This document shows, piece by piece, positions 35,627 through 44,084 of a stretch of 64,000 nt of DNA. Within the stretch, counting starts at the first letter, position 1; each line of letters starts with the position of its first letter. The translations under genes and the position numbers were made by a program. This DNA is from Sinorhizobium fredii USDA 205 (GTDB taxonomy: Bacteria > Pseudomonadota > Alphaproteobacteria > Rhizobiales > Rhizobiaceae): contig NZ_AUTC01000045.1 in the NCBI RefSeq assembly GCF_001461695.1, forward strand, positions 147,987 to 211,986. Reading direction: 5' to 3'. The notes under the pieces were generated by a model. It saw only the letters and a program-made list of their open reading frames with translations. It was not told where the DNA came from and searched no databases.

Positions 35627-37479
35627 GAATCCGCCGGCATCTTGCTGATGGTAGCAATGATCGGGGAGCGCTGGACCCTTGATCAAACCGTGACCGATGC
35701 AATCACCGCCGCCCGCGTTCAGCTTGAGACTTCCCGCGATCTCGTCGATGCTAAGGCCTCGGTCCGGGGCATGCAGACGGCCACGGGCGACATGCGCCTT
35801 GCGCAGTCAACCGTAGAAATGGAAGCAGCGCGCGCCTCGCTGGAAGCGCGAAAGAAGTCGGCTCTCAAATATCTCGAACTTGCGCTTTCATCACAGGTGG
35901 TGAAGGACAACAAGCAGCGCATCGCCACCATTCAGAAGCTTGTCGGCGAATACTACCAGAGTGCCGTCACGCTGGAACAATCGCTTCTGGCCAAGTCGCA
36001 CGATCAAACCGCCGCCCTGGTGAAACAGATGCAAAAGCTCGCGGACGACATGGCGCCGCTGATCGATGACGGCGTCGAGGTTTCCAAGTCGATTGCAGGA
36101 AAGGCGGTCCAGGCGCGGCAAACGACACAGCAAATCGCAGCTGTCGTCAATAACAGCGTGGCAGCAGCGATGGTGCTTCTCTTGCTCGGATCGGCAATGT
36201 TCGGAGCCCGGGCCATGGCGAGGCCGATTGGCCGTATCACCGCCAGCATGAGCGTTCTTGCCTCCGGCGATCTCGACGCAGAGGTACCCTTTGGGGAGCG
36301 GCGGGACGAGATCGGCGAGATGGCCCGGGCTGTCGGGGTGTGCAGGTGCGCGAGCTTAACGCGCAGGAGGCGGCGCTGCAGGCGAAAAGCGCCGACCTGC
36401 AGTCGAGCATCGGCGAGGTGGTGGCGGCGGCCGTGGCCGGCGACTTCACTCGGCGCATCAGCAAGGACTACGACAACGCCGATCTCAACCGCTTCGCCAC
36501 CCGGGTCAACGAACTGGTGACGTCGGTCGATCGCGGCGTCGCCGAAACCGGCCGGGTCATCTCGGCGCTGGCGGAAGGCGATCTCACCCAGACCATGCGC
36601 GGCGAGTTCCAGGGCGCCTTCGGCGACCTGCAGCAGAACGTCAACCAGACGCTGGCCAATCTCAGCTCGGTGCTCGGCGAGGTGCGTTCGGCGATCGACA
36701 CGATCAACGGCGGCGCCGGCGAAATGCGCACCGCTTCGGGCGACCTGTCGAAGCGGAGCACCGAACAGTCGAGCGCCGTCGTCCGGCAGGCGGTGACGGC
36801 GATGGGGCGGATCGAGGAGGCCTCCGGCGAGATCGGCCAGATCATCAACGTCATCGACGAGATCGCCTTCCAGACCAACCTCCTGGCGCTCAATGCCGGG
36901 GTTGAAGCAGCGCGTGCGGGAGACGCCGGCAAGGGCTTTGCCGTCGTCGCGCAGGAAGTGCGAGAGCTCGCCCAGCGCTCGGCCAATGCCGCCAAGGACA
37001 TCAAGGCGCTGATCTCGCGCTCGGGCGAGGAGGTCAGTTCCGGCGTGAAGCTGGTGACGGCGACCGGCGAGGCGCTGGCGCTGATCGAGGGGCATGTGGT
37101 CAAGATCAACGAGCACGTGCATTCGATCGCCACCGCGGCGCGGGAGCAGTCGACCGGGCTTTCCGAGGTCTCGATCGCGGTCAACCAGATGGACCAGGTG
37201 ACGCAGCAAAACGCCGCGATGGTCGAGGAATCGACGGCGGCGACCAGCCGGCTGGCCGACGAGGCAGCGAACCTGGCGCGGCTGATCGCCCGCTTCAAGC
37301 TCGAGGGCGGCATGGCCCCGCGTGCGGCCGCGCCGGACAGCCGTCCGGTCGCCTCGCCGGCCGCGCAAGCACGGCAGCCGCTGCTGAGGATGGGGAAGGT
37401 CTTGATCGAAGCCCGAAGTTGGGTGGAAGCGCGTAATGAAAAAGCAATAAACGCTACCTTGCCCGGCTCGCGCCGTTAG
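35627..37479 (+). pseudogene. Degraded methyl-accepting chemotaxis protein gene
   Basis: The fragment starts in mid-protein straight after the HAD stop (ILLMVAMIGERWTLDQTV, the tail of a first membrane helix), so the true N-terminus is missing. It has a periplasmic helical region, a second membrane helix ([22 protein letters not shown]) and a HAMP domain ending [14 protein letters not shown]. There a frameshift or deletion at about 36337 switches frame. The second frame carries the signalling domain ([24 protein letters not shown]). It lacks roughly 40 residues normally found between SGDLSKR and [11 protein letters not shown], and has an abnormal C-terminus. Three independent lesions make function unlikely. 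Confidence 0.85.
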
Positions 37480-37571
37480 CCGCTACCATGATGAAAAACG
37501 GCGCGTTTGAGCAGAATGGTGCGATTTGCCAGTGGTCGGCGAGACGGGCGGTCTCCAGGTATTGCTGGATG

Positions 37572-38270
37572 CTACTGCTCGATTAGCGCTTTCGCCTGGT
37601 TCTTTATGGAAGTGATCGTCAGGAGCTGATGCATCAAGCCTGGAACGGTTGCAGGGAAGCGGCCCTCCAGGGCGGCGGTGCCGACCGTGAAGCCGGCGGC
37701 CCGGCCGCTGACGACAGCATGGATGCGTTCGACGCGGTCGATCGAGCCTGCGACGATAACGGGTTTCGCGACGGCGTCGCAGACGGCCCGGATGAGGTCT
37801 GCGACATCGACATCGGCGCGATAGGCAAGGAGATCGAGGCCGTGGACGCCCTCGCGGGCCGCAAGGTCTTTTGCGCTTGCAACGATCTCCGTCGTGGAAC
37901 CCTCAAGAACGCTGGGATGACCCGCAATGCGGCCGGGGAAGGGGTAGTAGCGGATACCGCTTCCCTTGAGGAGGGGAAGGACGTCATCGGCATGGGTGCC
38001 GCCAAGCAGATAGTCGACGCCGAGCGTGAGGGCGGCGCGCACCGAGGCGATTTCGCTGGCGCGGTCGAGTGAAACCACTTCGAGATAGCTCTTCGCGCCC
38101 GCGGCCCGGATTTCCCGGTTGAGCCCTGAAAGCACCTCGAAGGGCAGGCCGATATCCTTGAAGCCGATATGCCGGACACCCGCAGAAAGCACCAAGGGAA
38201 GCTGCGCCAGGGCATCCGGGATCGTCCGGTCGTTGCGGGTCAGCATGAAGATGAAATCGATGGGGGGCAT
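37572..38270 (-). CDS. TIM-barrel protein of the four-carbon acid sugar operon
   Basis: 232 residues with GGAG upstream, 9 bp after pdxA2. Beta/alpha-barrel traits: MPPIDFIFMLTRNDRTIPDALAQ at the start, GVRHIGFKDIGLP, GVDYLLGGTHADDVLPLL, and a phosphate-binding-like VAGSIDRVERIHAVVSGRAAGFTVGTAALEG near the end. The last block resembles the phosphate site of HisA/NanE-type barrels. It is the distal gene of a kinase - PdxA2 - barrel operon and may be an epimerase or aldolase for a phosphorylated C4 acid. No tested function is known to me for this exact gene type. Confidence 0.75.
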   Translation of the reverse strand: MPPIDFIFMLTRNDRTIPDALAQLPLVLSAGVRHIGFKDIGLPFEVLSGLNREIRAAGAKSYLEVVSLDRASEIASVRAALTLGVDYLLGGTHADDVLPLLKGSGIRYYPFPGRIAGHPSVLEGSTTEIVASAKDLAAREGVHGLDLLAYRADVDVADLIRAVCDAVAKPVIVAGSIDRVERIHAVVSGRAAGFTVGTAALEGRFPATVPGLMHQLLTITSIKNQAKALIEQ

Positions 38271-38279
38271 GTCATTCTC

Positions 38280-39269
38280 CTAGTCGCACGGTGACTTCGC
38301 CAGTCGGCGGGCGTAGTCGATTGCTGTTTCGAGACTCCTCGGATCGGCAATGCCACGGCCGGCGATATCGAAGGCGGTGCCGTGGTCGGGGCTTGTGCGC
38401 ACGAAGGGCAGGCCGAGCGTGATGTTCACGCCCTTTTCCAGACCGAGATATTTGACCGGGATAAGCCCCTGGTCGTGATACTGCGCGACGACCACGTCAA
38501 AGCGGCCGTTTCGCGCCTGCATGAAAACCGTATCGCCTGGCCAGGGGCCGCTGGCGTCTATGCCCTCCGCACGGGCTGCCGCGATGGCGGGCGCGATGAT
38601 GCGGATTTCCTCATCTCCGAAGAGACCACCTTCGCCGGCATGCGGATTGAGCCCCGCAACGGCGATGCGGGGGCGGGCGATTCCCAACGCACGACCCCCC
38701 TGGTGGGCAAGGCGTATCGCGGACATCTGTGCCGGAAAATCCGCCTGGCGGATCGCCTCTGCCAGCGAACAGTGAATCGTGACCAACACGGAGCGAATAT
38801 CGTCATTGGCGAGCATCATCGCCACGCGCCCGGCGCCACCTTTTTCCGCGAGGATTTCCGTATGGCCGGGGTAGGGAAGCCCTGCAGCGGCGAGCGCCTC
38901 CTTGTGGATCGGCGCCGTCACGATGCCGGCGACTTTGCCGGTTCTGGCGAGATCGATCGCCGCAACGACGGCATCGTAGGCCATGCGGCCGCTGGTGGCG
39001 CTCACCTTGCCGAGTGCTGGTGGGGTTTCGACGCGGGACGCGGCGAGCATATTCAGGGCGCCATCCGGCTTCGCGTCGGCGATGTCATGGATCTCGTTCA
39101 GTTGCAGACCGCCGCCGAGGCTAGCGATGGCCTTCGTCATCACGGCCGGATCGCCGATGACGACACTGCGACGGAGGTCGGTGCGGGCAAGCATCGTCTT
39201 TGCCACGATCTCCGGCCCGATGCCGGATGGATCGCCCATGGTGACGGCGAGCGGCAGGGAGGTGTTCAT
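38280..39269 (-). CDS. pdxA2: 4-phospho-threonate/erythronate 3-dehydrogenase, PdxA2 type
   Basis: 329 residues from MNTSLPLAVTMGDPSGIGPEIVAKTML. PdxA-family metal-dependent dehydrogenase: the substrate loop IVTAPIHKEALAAAGLPYPGHTEIL and the metal histidine regions YHDQGLIPVKYLGLEKGVNITLGLPFVRTSPDHGTAFDIAG are intact. PdxA2 proteins linked to DUF1537 kinases oxidise 4-phospho-D-threonate or D-erythronate, which decarboxylates to dihydroxyacetone phosphate. Its ATG overlaps the kinase TGA (ATGA), indicating translational coupling. Vitamin B6 synthesis (true PdxA) is less likely, since no pdxJ is near and the kinase is. Confidence 0.9.
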   Translation of the reverse strand: MNTSLPLAVTMGDPSGIGPEIVAKTMLARTDLRRSVVIGDPAVMTKAIASLGGGLQLNEIHDIADAKPDGALNMLAASRVETPPALGKVSATSGRMAYDAVVAAIDLARTGKVAGIVTAPIHKEALAAAGLPYPGHTEILAEKGGAGRVAMMLANDDIRSVLVTIHCSLAEAIRQADFPAQMSAIRLAHQGGRALGIARPRIAVAGLNPHAGEGGLFGDEEIRIIAPAIAAARAEGIDASGPWPGDTVFMQARNGRFDVVVAQYHDQGLIPVKYLGLEKGVNITLGLPFVRTSPDHGTAFDIAGRGIADPRSLETAIDYARRLAKSPCD

Positions 39270-40435
39270 GCGAGCTCCTTTCCAATTCGGCGAATGATGT
39301 CGGCGGCATTGCGCAGCGTCATGGCGGAACCGAAGCCGCCTGCCTTCATGGCGAGCAGCACCATTCGTCCATCGGCAAGACGCGCGCAGCCGAGAGGAAA
39401 GCCGGGCTCGAGTTCGCGGATCAAATCGAAGGCGTGAATGGAGAGTCGTTCCAAAAGGGCGTGCATCGTTTCGCCGCCCGTTGCGACGACGGCGTCGTAT
39501 CGATGCCGCAACAAAGCGATCTCGGCCTCGTCCACCAGGGTGGCGAGAGCCTTCGCCGGGTCGCTGGTTCGGATATGCGGTGTACGGATACAGACGACAG
39601 AAGCTGCCTCGTCGATATCCGTCGCACTCATTGCGACTGAAGCACCTGTCGCGGCCAATGCGTCGCACTGCGAATGGCTGACAGGGTTCGCGCTGCCGAC
39701 AAGCACGAGAACACGGCGCGGCGTGGCTTCGGGCGTGAAGGTGTGCTGGCCTGTGCGCCGCTCGACCACCGTGGCCAGCGCCTCGGCCATGCCTGGCGAG
39801 CCGACCCACAGCACCGGGCCGTGCTTCTGGATCTCCGCAACCCGACGATTCAGCATGACCTGGTCGCATGCATCGATGATGACCACCGGAGCGTGGCCAA
39901 TGGCATTGCCGATATCCCCGTCCTCGGTGCAGGTGGAAACTCTAGCGATCCGGCCGAGGCCGGGCTCGATCAACTCTTCGATGCGCGACGTGCGGGCGGG
40001 ATGGACAGGGTCGCGGCTGTACGCGGTTTGGGCAACCGGCTCGCCGTGCAACAATTGAATGCCGTCGATCGTCGTGCGCCCGGCAGCGGGAAAAGCAGGC
40101 GCGATGACCAAACGTGGCCGGCCGCTGGCCACAAATGCGGCGGCAATTTCCACACGGATATGGCCACGCAGGGTGGAGTCAATCGTCTTATAGAGGAATG
40201 TCCTGTCTGCAAGCGTGGTTACCGCCTGGCGCGTCACATGCGCTGCATCGGTTTCATCTAGCGCGCGGCTGCCGGTGTCGATGGAGACGAGACTGGCATG
40301 GGTATTGTCCGATCCCATCCTGCAGATGCGAGGGACATAGCCGCGTTTCAGGAAAGCGATTGCGCCGTCCGCCGCACTTGTCAGGTCGTCTGCGACGACG
40401 CCAATGTGTTTGATTTGGTCAATGGTTTCTGCCAT
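39266..40435 (-). CDS. Four-carbon acid sugar kinase (DUF1537)
   Basis: 389 residues. The N-terminal domain has IGVVADDLTSAADGAIAFLKRG and the nucleotide part has VLVLVGSANPVSHSQ and VVATGGETMHALLERL. The C-terminus ends in GFPLGCARLADGRMVLLAMKAGGFGSAMTLRNAADII. This is the D-threonate/L-threonate/D-erythronate kinase family (DtnK, LtnK, EtnK); which acid is used cannot be decided from sequence. It is first in an operon with pdxA2 and a TIM barrel, and divergent from a LysR gene 75 bp away. No dedicated transporter is adjacent. Confidence 0.9.
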   Translation of the reverse strand: MAETIDQIKHIGVVADDLTSAADGAIAFLKRGYVPRICRMGSDNTHASLVSIDTGSRALDETDAAHVTRQAVTTLADRTFLYKTIDSTLRGHIRVEIAAAFVASGRPRLVIAPAFPAAGRTTIDGIQLLHGEPVAQTAYSRDPVHPARTSRIEELIEPGLGRIARVSTCTEDGDIGNAIGHAPVVIIDACDQVMLNRRVAEIQKHGPVLWVGSPGMAEALATVVERRTGQHTFTPEATPRRVLVLVGSANPVSHSQCDALAATGASVAMSATDIDEAASVVCIRTPHIRTSDPAKALATLVDEAEIALLRHRYDAVVATGGETMHALLERLSIHAFDLIRELEPGFPLGCARLADGRMVLLAMKAGGFGSAMTLRNAADIIRRIGKELA

Positions 40436-40489
40436 GACCTCAAGCTATTCTTTAAATCTCGGGACGAAAATCGATATGATTTCACGGGT

Positions 40490-40512
40490 ATTGGTGATAC
40501 ATTATCACCAAT
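40490..40512. promoter_or_regulatory. Palindrome in the kinase/LysR interval, overlapping the LysR start
   Basis: The perfect dyad ATTGGTGAT-N5-ATCACCAAT ends inside the LysR start codon (40511). It lies in the short divergent interval, so it is a good candidate for the LysR autoregulatory and operon-control site. Confidence 0.65.
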
Positions 40513-41395
40513 GAAGCGTTCGGACCTTCCTTCCCTCGATGATCTGCGTGCCTTTGAGGTCGTTGCCCGCCTGGGTTCCGTGCGTTCGGCCGCATCTGAG
40601 TTAAACTTGACGCATGGGGCCGTCAGCCGGCGCGTTTCGAAACTCTCCGAACACCTCCAAATCCGGTTGCTAGAACCGGAAGGGCGCGGCCTAAGGCTGA
40701 CGGGAGAGGGCACGCGGCTCGCTCAGGCGACGACGAACGCGCTGTCGCTTGTTGCATCGGCTTTGGAGGATATTCGCAAAGTCGACGTGTCACCGCCGAT
40801 TGTCGTTTCCTGCGAACGGTCCATCGCCATGCGCTGGCTGATCCCGCGGCTCTCGGAATTCCAGGATCGCCATCCCCAGATCGACCTTCACCTCTCCGTT
40901 GGTGGTGGGAACTTCGATTTTGCGCGCGACCGTATCACGCTCGCGATCCGCAGGCTCGATTTCGCGATCGATGCGAACTGGCAGGTCGAACGGTTGATCG
41001 AAGAGGAAGTCGGTCCCGTCATGCATCCCGCCATGGCGGATCGGTTTGCGGCCGGTGGTTATGTTGCGCTTGCTGCAAAGACCCGGCCGGATGCCTGGCA
41101 GAAGTGGTCCGCCGCCCATCCGGACGCGCCGAAGCCGCGCTCGACGCGCTTTCTTGACCATCATTTCCTGATGGTGGAGGCCGCAGCCGGAGGTCTGGGC
41201 GTAGCTATGTGCCCAAAGATCATTGCCATCGACGATATCCGCAAAGGCCGCCTCGTCGCGCCACTAGGCTTTCAGCCTGATGGCTCACATTACGGCATCA
41301 TTCGTTCGGCGCTGGCGAAGAAGACGGCTGGGATCGATCAATTTGTGTCTTGGCTTCTCGCCACCATTCAAGAAGATTTCTATGCTGCGCCTTGA
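40511..41395 (+). CDS. LysR-family regulator of the four-carbon acid operon
   Basis: 294 residues from MKRSDLPSLDDLRAFEVVARLGSVRSAASELNLTHGAVSRRVSKLSEHLQIRL, a GcvA-like winged helix. The effector domain starts at PPIVVSCERSIAMRWLIPRLSEFQDRHPQIDLHLSVGG. It is divergent from the DUF1537 kinase gene, and the overlapping palindrome suggests it controls both directions. The ATG lies within the palindrome, so binding would also block its own translation start region. Confidence 0.9.
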   Translation: MKRSDLPSLDDLRAFEVVARLGSVRSAASELNLTHGAVSRRVSKLSEHLQIRLLEPEGRGLRLTGEGTRLAQATTNALSLVASALEDIRKVDVSPPIVVSCERSIAMRWLIPRLSEFQDRHPQIDLHLSVGGGNFDFARDRITLAIRRLDFAIDANWQVERLIEEEVGPVMHPAMADRFAAGGYVALAAKTRPDAWQKWSAAHPDAPKPRSTRFLDHHFLMVEAAAGGLGVAMCPKIIAIDDIRKGRLVAPLGFQPDGSHYGIIRSALAKKTAGIDQFVSWLLATIQEDFYAAP

Positions 41396-41489
41396 GTCAA
41401 CACACCGTCGCGGTGCCCAACCTGACTTAAAACCGGTCAAGCATTGGAAGTGCAACAACACGCTTCAATACCAGACCGATATGAGGTGC

Positions 41490-42158
41490 TCAGGTATTGG
41501 GGCCAAGTATATTTGCTCTGGCTTCGACGATGTGGTCGTACATGTTTCGCTCGGCCTCTCTGCTGTCGCGATCTTTGATGGCGTCAAGAGTGGCCTGATG
41601 CTTGGCGATATAGGCCTTCATGCGCTCAGGGGTTAGGGACTGCTCCTTCATTTTCCCCCAGAGGTTTCCCGCCCGCACTGTGTGAATACCTTCATAGAGC
41701 GAGGCGAGGAGACCATTGCGGGCCGCTCCGACGATGATGCGGTGAAAGACAGCGTCCCATTTCTCGAATTCGACCAGGGTTTCCGCCGCGCTGCCCCGAT
41801 CGATCGATTTCTGCATTTCATCGATCTCCTGCCTGGTTGCCCGTAACGCCGCCAAGGCGGCGATCTTGGGCTCCATGATCAGCCGAGCCTCGAAAACTTC
41901 GGCCGGATAGGTGCGCAACGCGTCTCCGGTGCTGCCTGGCGGGCGACGCAGCGCCGTCGAGTTAACCCCGCTGCCAGCGATGAATGTCCCCCTGCCCACG
42001 TGCCTGATGAGCCGACCCTCCTTCTCGAGAGAAGCGAGCATCCGTCGAAGTGCGGTGCGGGGCAGCCCGAGTTTGAGCGCCAAGTCGCGCTCTGGCGGTA
42101 ACCGATCTCCGGGCTCCAGACCTTCCGCCTCGATGAAATCCTTCAACACTACGCTCAT
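41490..42158 (-). CDS. GntR-family (FCD domain) regulator of the peptide importer
   Basis: 222 residues. The winged helix is LEPGDRLPPERDLALKLGLPRTALRRMLASLEKEGRLIRHVGRGTFIAG; the FCD domain is EVFEARLIMEPKIAALAALRATRQEIDEM, WDAVFHRIIVGAARNGLLASLYEGI and KHQATLDAIKDRDSREAERNMYDHI. It is divergent from the peptide-type ABC operon. The shared interval holds an 80-bp block that is repeated almost exactly upstream of the semialdehyde dehydrogenase gene 17.3 kb away. It is therefore the likeliest regulator of both transcripts. Confidence 0.9.
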   Translation of the reverse strand: MSVVLKDFIEAEGLEPGDRLPPERDLALKLGLPRTALRRMLASLEKEGRLIRHVGRGTFIAGSGVNSTALRRPPGSTGDALRTYPAEVFEARLIMEPKIAALAALRATRQEIDEMQKSIDRGSAAETLVEFEKWDAVFHRIIVGAARNGLLASLYEGIHTVRAGNLWGKMKEQSLTPERMKAYIAKHQATLDAIKDRDSREAERNMYDHIVEARANILGPNT

Positions 42159-42180
42159 GAGCCCTCGCTAATTATTTTCT

Positions 42181-42260
42181 GCAACCAAATTGATCTATAT
42201 TGACACCAATTGCAAGACCAATCTTATATTGATTGCGCGTCAAGCCCTGATTGGTAGCGA
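42181..42260 (+). promoter_or_regulatory. Shared promoter/operator block, copy 1
   Basis: TTGACA (42200-42205) and TATATT (42225-42230; TTATAT one base earlier gives an 18-bp spacer) form a strong promoter towards the ABC genes. The block aligns with 59506-59584 at 73 of 80 positions with one single-base gap. ATCTATATTGA (42193-42203) and ATCTTATATTGA (42221-42232) form a direct repeat across the promoter elements, a plausible regulator footprint. Confidence 0.85.
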
Positions 42261-42383
42261 ATGGCGCTGAGAACCGGGGCATGCATGCTGCGCACTGCCT
42301 GCAGAACGATTGTGATGGCAGCACGTATTGAGCAGCGAGTAAAATCGCAAAGTAACGGCTCCGTTGAAAAGGGAGGAATCTCG

Positions 42384-44048
42384 ATGGCCGCTAGAACAGA
42401 GGCTGTTTCTGGAGACGACGCAGCGCTTTCGGTGCGTGGCCTGACAGTCGACTTGCCGAAAGGCATGGAACGGACCCATGCCGTCGAGAACATCTCGTTT
42501 GATCTCAAGCGGGGTCAGATCCTGTGCATTATCGGCGAGTCCGGCTCAGGCAAGTCGGTAACGGCCAACACAATCATGGGGCTCTTGCCGAAGCTGATCC
42601 CCGTCTCGTCCGGCGCCATTCATGTCGATGGTTCGGCCATCATCGGCGCACCGGCGAAAAAACTGCGAGGACTGCGCGGCCGCGTCGTATCGATGATTTT
42701 CCAGGATCCGCTCTCGGCGCTCAACCCCCTGATGACCGTCGGCGAGCAGATTACCGAAGTCCTGACGGCACATGGCGTCGGCACGAAGGCGTCGCGGCGC
42801 AAGCGCGCCATCGAGCTGCTGACGGAAGTCGGTCTGCCCGATCCGGAGCTCATGTATTACCAGTATCCGTTCCGGCTTTCGGGCGGGCAGCGTCAGCGGG
42901 TCATGATCGCCATGGCGTTGGCGCTTGAACCCACGGTCCTGATCGCCGACGAACCTACCACGGCCCTCGACGTCACCACGCAGGCGCAGATCCTGAAACT
43001 GATTCGTGACATTCAGCGCCGCAAGGGCATGAGCGTGATGTTCATCACCCACGACTTCGGTGTTGTGGCTGAGATCGCCGACAGTGTCGTGGTGATGGAA
43101 AAGGGCCGCGTTGTCGAGCAAGGCAGCGCCGAGCAGGTTCTGAAATCCCCCACCCACCCCTATACCCAGCGCCTGATTGCCGCCGTCCCGCACCTTACGG
43201 GCAAGGATCGAGCAGTTCGGGAGAAGGCGAGCAACGAGACAATCCTGAAGATTGAAGGATTGTCCAAGACTTATCGCAGCGGGAGTGCCCTGTTCGGCAG
43301 CCAACGCATCGTGCCTGCGGTGAAGGACGTATCATTCGATCTGACTGCGGGACGCACGCTAGGCGTTGTCGGCGAAAGCGGTTCCGGCAAGTCATCGCTC
43401 GGAAGGCTTTTGATCAAGCTGCAGGACAGTGATGGCGGTCGGATTCTCTTCGAAGGCCGAGACATCGCAAAGCTTTCGGAATCGGAGTTCCGTCCGCTGC
43501 GGCCGCGGATTCAAATGATCTTCCAGGATCCCTTCGCGTCGCTCAACCCGCGTTCGACCATTGGACAAATTCTTACCGTCGGTCCCGTCGCGCACGGCAT
43601 GCCTTATGCTCAGGCGCGTGAGGAGGCGCGAGCGTTGCTGGCCCATGTCGGTCTCGATGCCGGCGCCTTCGGCCGCTATCCGCACGAGTTTTCCGGGGGG
43701 CAACGCCAGCGCATCGGCATCGCCCGGGCTTTGATGTTCAAGCCCAAGCTGCTGATTGCCGACGAGGCGGTCTCTGCGCTCGACGTGTCCATCCAGGCGC
43801 AGATCCTCAAGCTGCTCGACCAGATCCAGCGGGAAACCGGCGTTTCAATGATCTTCATCACCCACGATCTGCGCGTCGCCAGCCAGATCTGCGACGAAAT
43901 CGCCGTGATGCAGAAGGGGCAGATCGTCGAGCGCGGCCCGCCATCTCAAATCTTTCTGGACCCGCGATCGGCCTACACGCGCGAGCTGGTGGCCGCGATT
44001 CCCGGGGAGCGACCGAGGGACACTCGACCGATTGCCGTTAACTCTTGA
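42384..44048 (+). CDS. Peptide/nickel-type ABC importer, fused double ATP-binding protein
   Basis: 554 residues from MAARTEAVSGDDAALSVRGLTVDLPKG, preceded by GGGAGGA at ideal spacing. Two complete ABC domains in one chain (DppD plus DppF type). Domain 1: Walker A GESGSGKS, signature LSGGQRQR, Walker B VLIADEPTTALD. Domain 2: GESGSGKSS, FSGGQRQR, LLIADEAVSALD. Oligopeptide-type C-terminal tails follow each (HPYTQRLIAAVPHL; SAYTRELVAAIPG). It powers the importer made by the next three genes. It is transcribed from the shared promoter block. Position 2 of the second Walker B has EA in place of the usual EP. Confidence 0.95.
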   Translation: MAARTEAVSGDDAALSVRGLTVDLPKGMERTHAVENISFDLKRGQILCIIGESGSGKSVTANTIMGLLPKLIPVSSGAIHVDGSAIIGAPAKKLRGLRGRVVSMIFQDPLSALNPLMTVGEQITEVLTAHGVGTKASRRKRAIELLTEVGLPDPELMYYQYPFRLSGGQRQRVMIAMALALEPTVLIADEPTTALDVTTQAQILKLIRDIQRRKGMSVMFITHDFGVVAEIADSVVVMEKGRVVEQGSAEQVLKSPTHPYTQRLIAAVPHLTGKDRAVREKASNETILKIEGLSKTYRSGSALFGSQRIVPAVKDVSFDLTAGRTLGVVGESGSGKSSLGRLLIKLQDSDGGRILFEGRDIAKLSESEFRPLRPRIQMIFQDPFASLNPRSTIGQILTVGPVAHGMPYAQAREEARALLAHVGLDAGAFGRYPHEFSGGQRQRIGIARALMFKPKLLIADEAVSALDVSIQAQILKLLDQIQRETGVSMIFITHDLRVASQICDEIAVMQKGQIVERGPPSQIFLDPRSAYTRELVAAIPGERPRDTRPIAVNS

Positions 44049-44084
44049 GAGCTACGGCGGAAATACCACTAGGGAGGAAATATC

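Noticed and set aside
38280..39269. The vitamin B6 biosynthesis gene pdxA.
   Set aside because: Overlap with a DUF1537 kinase and a divergent LysR is the hallmark of PdxA2 in C4 acid catabolism.
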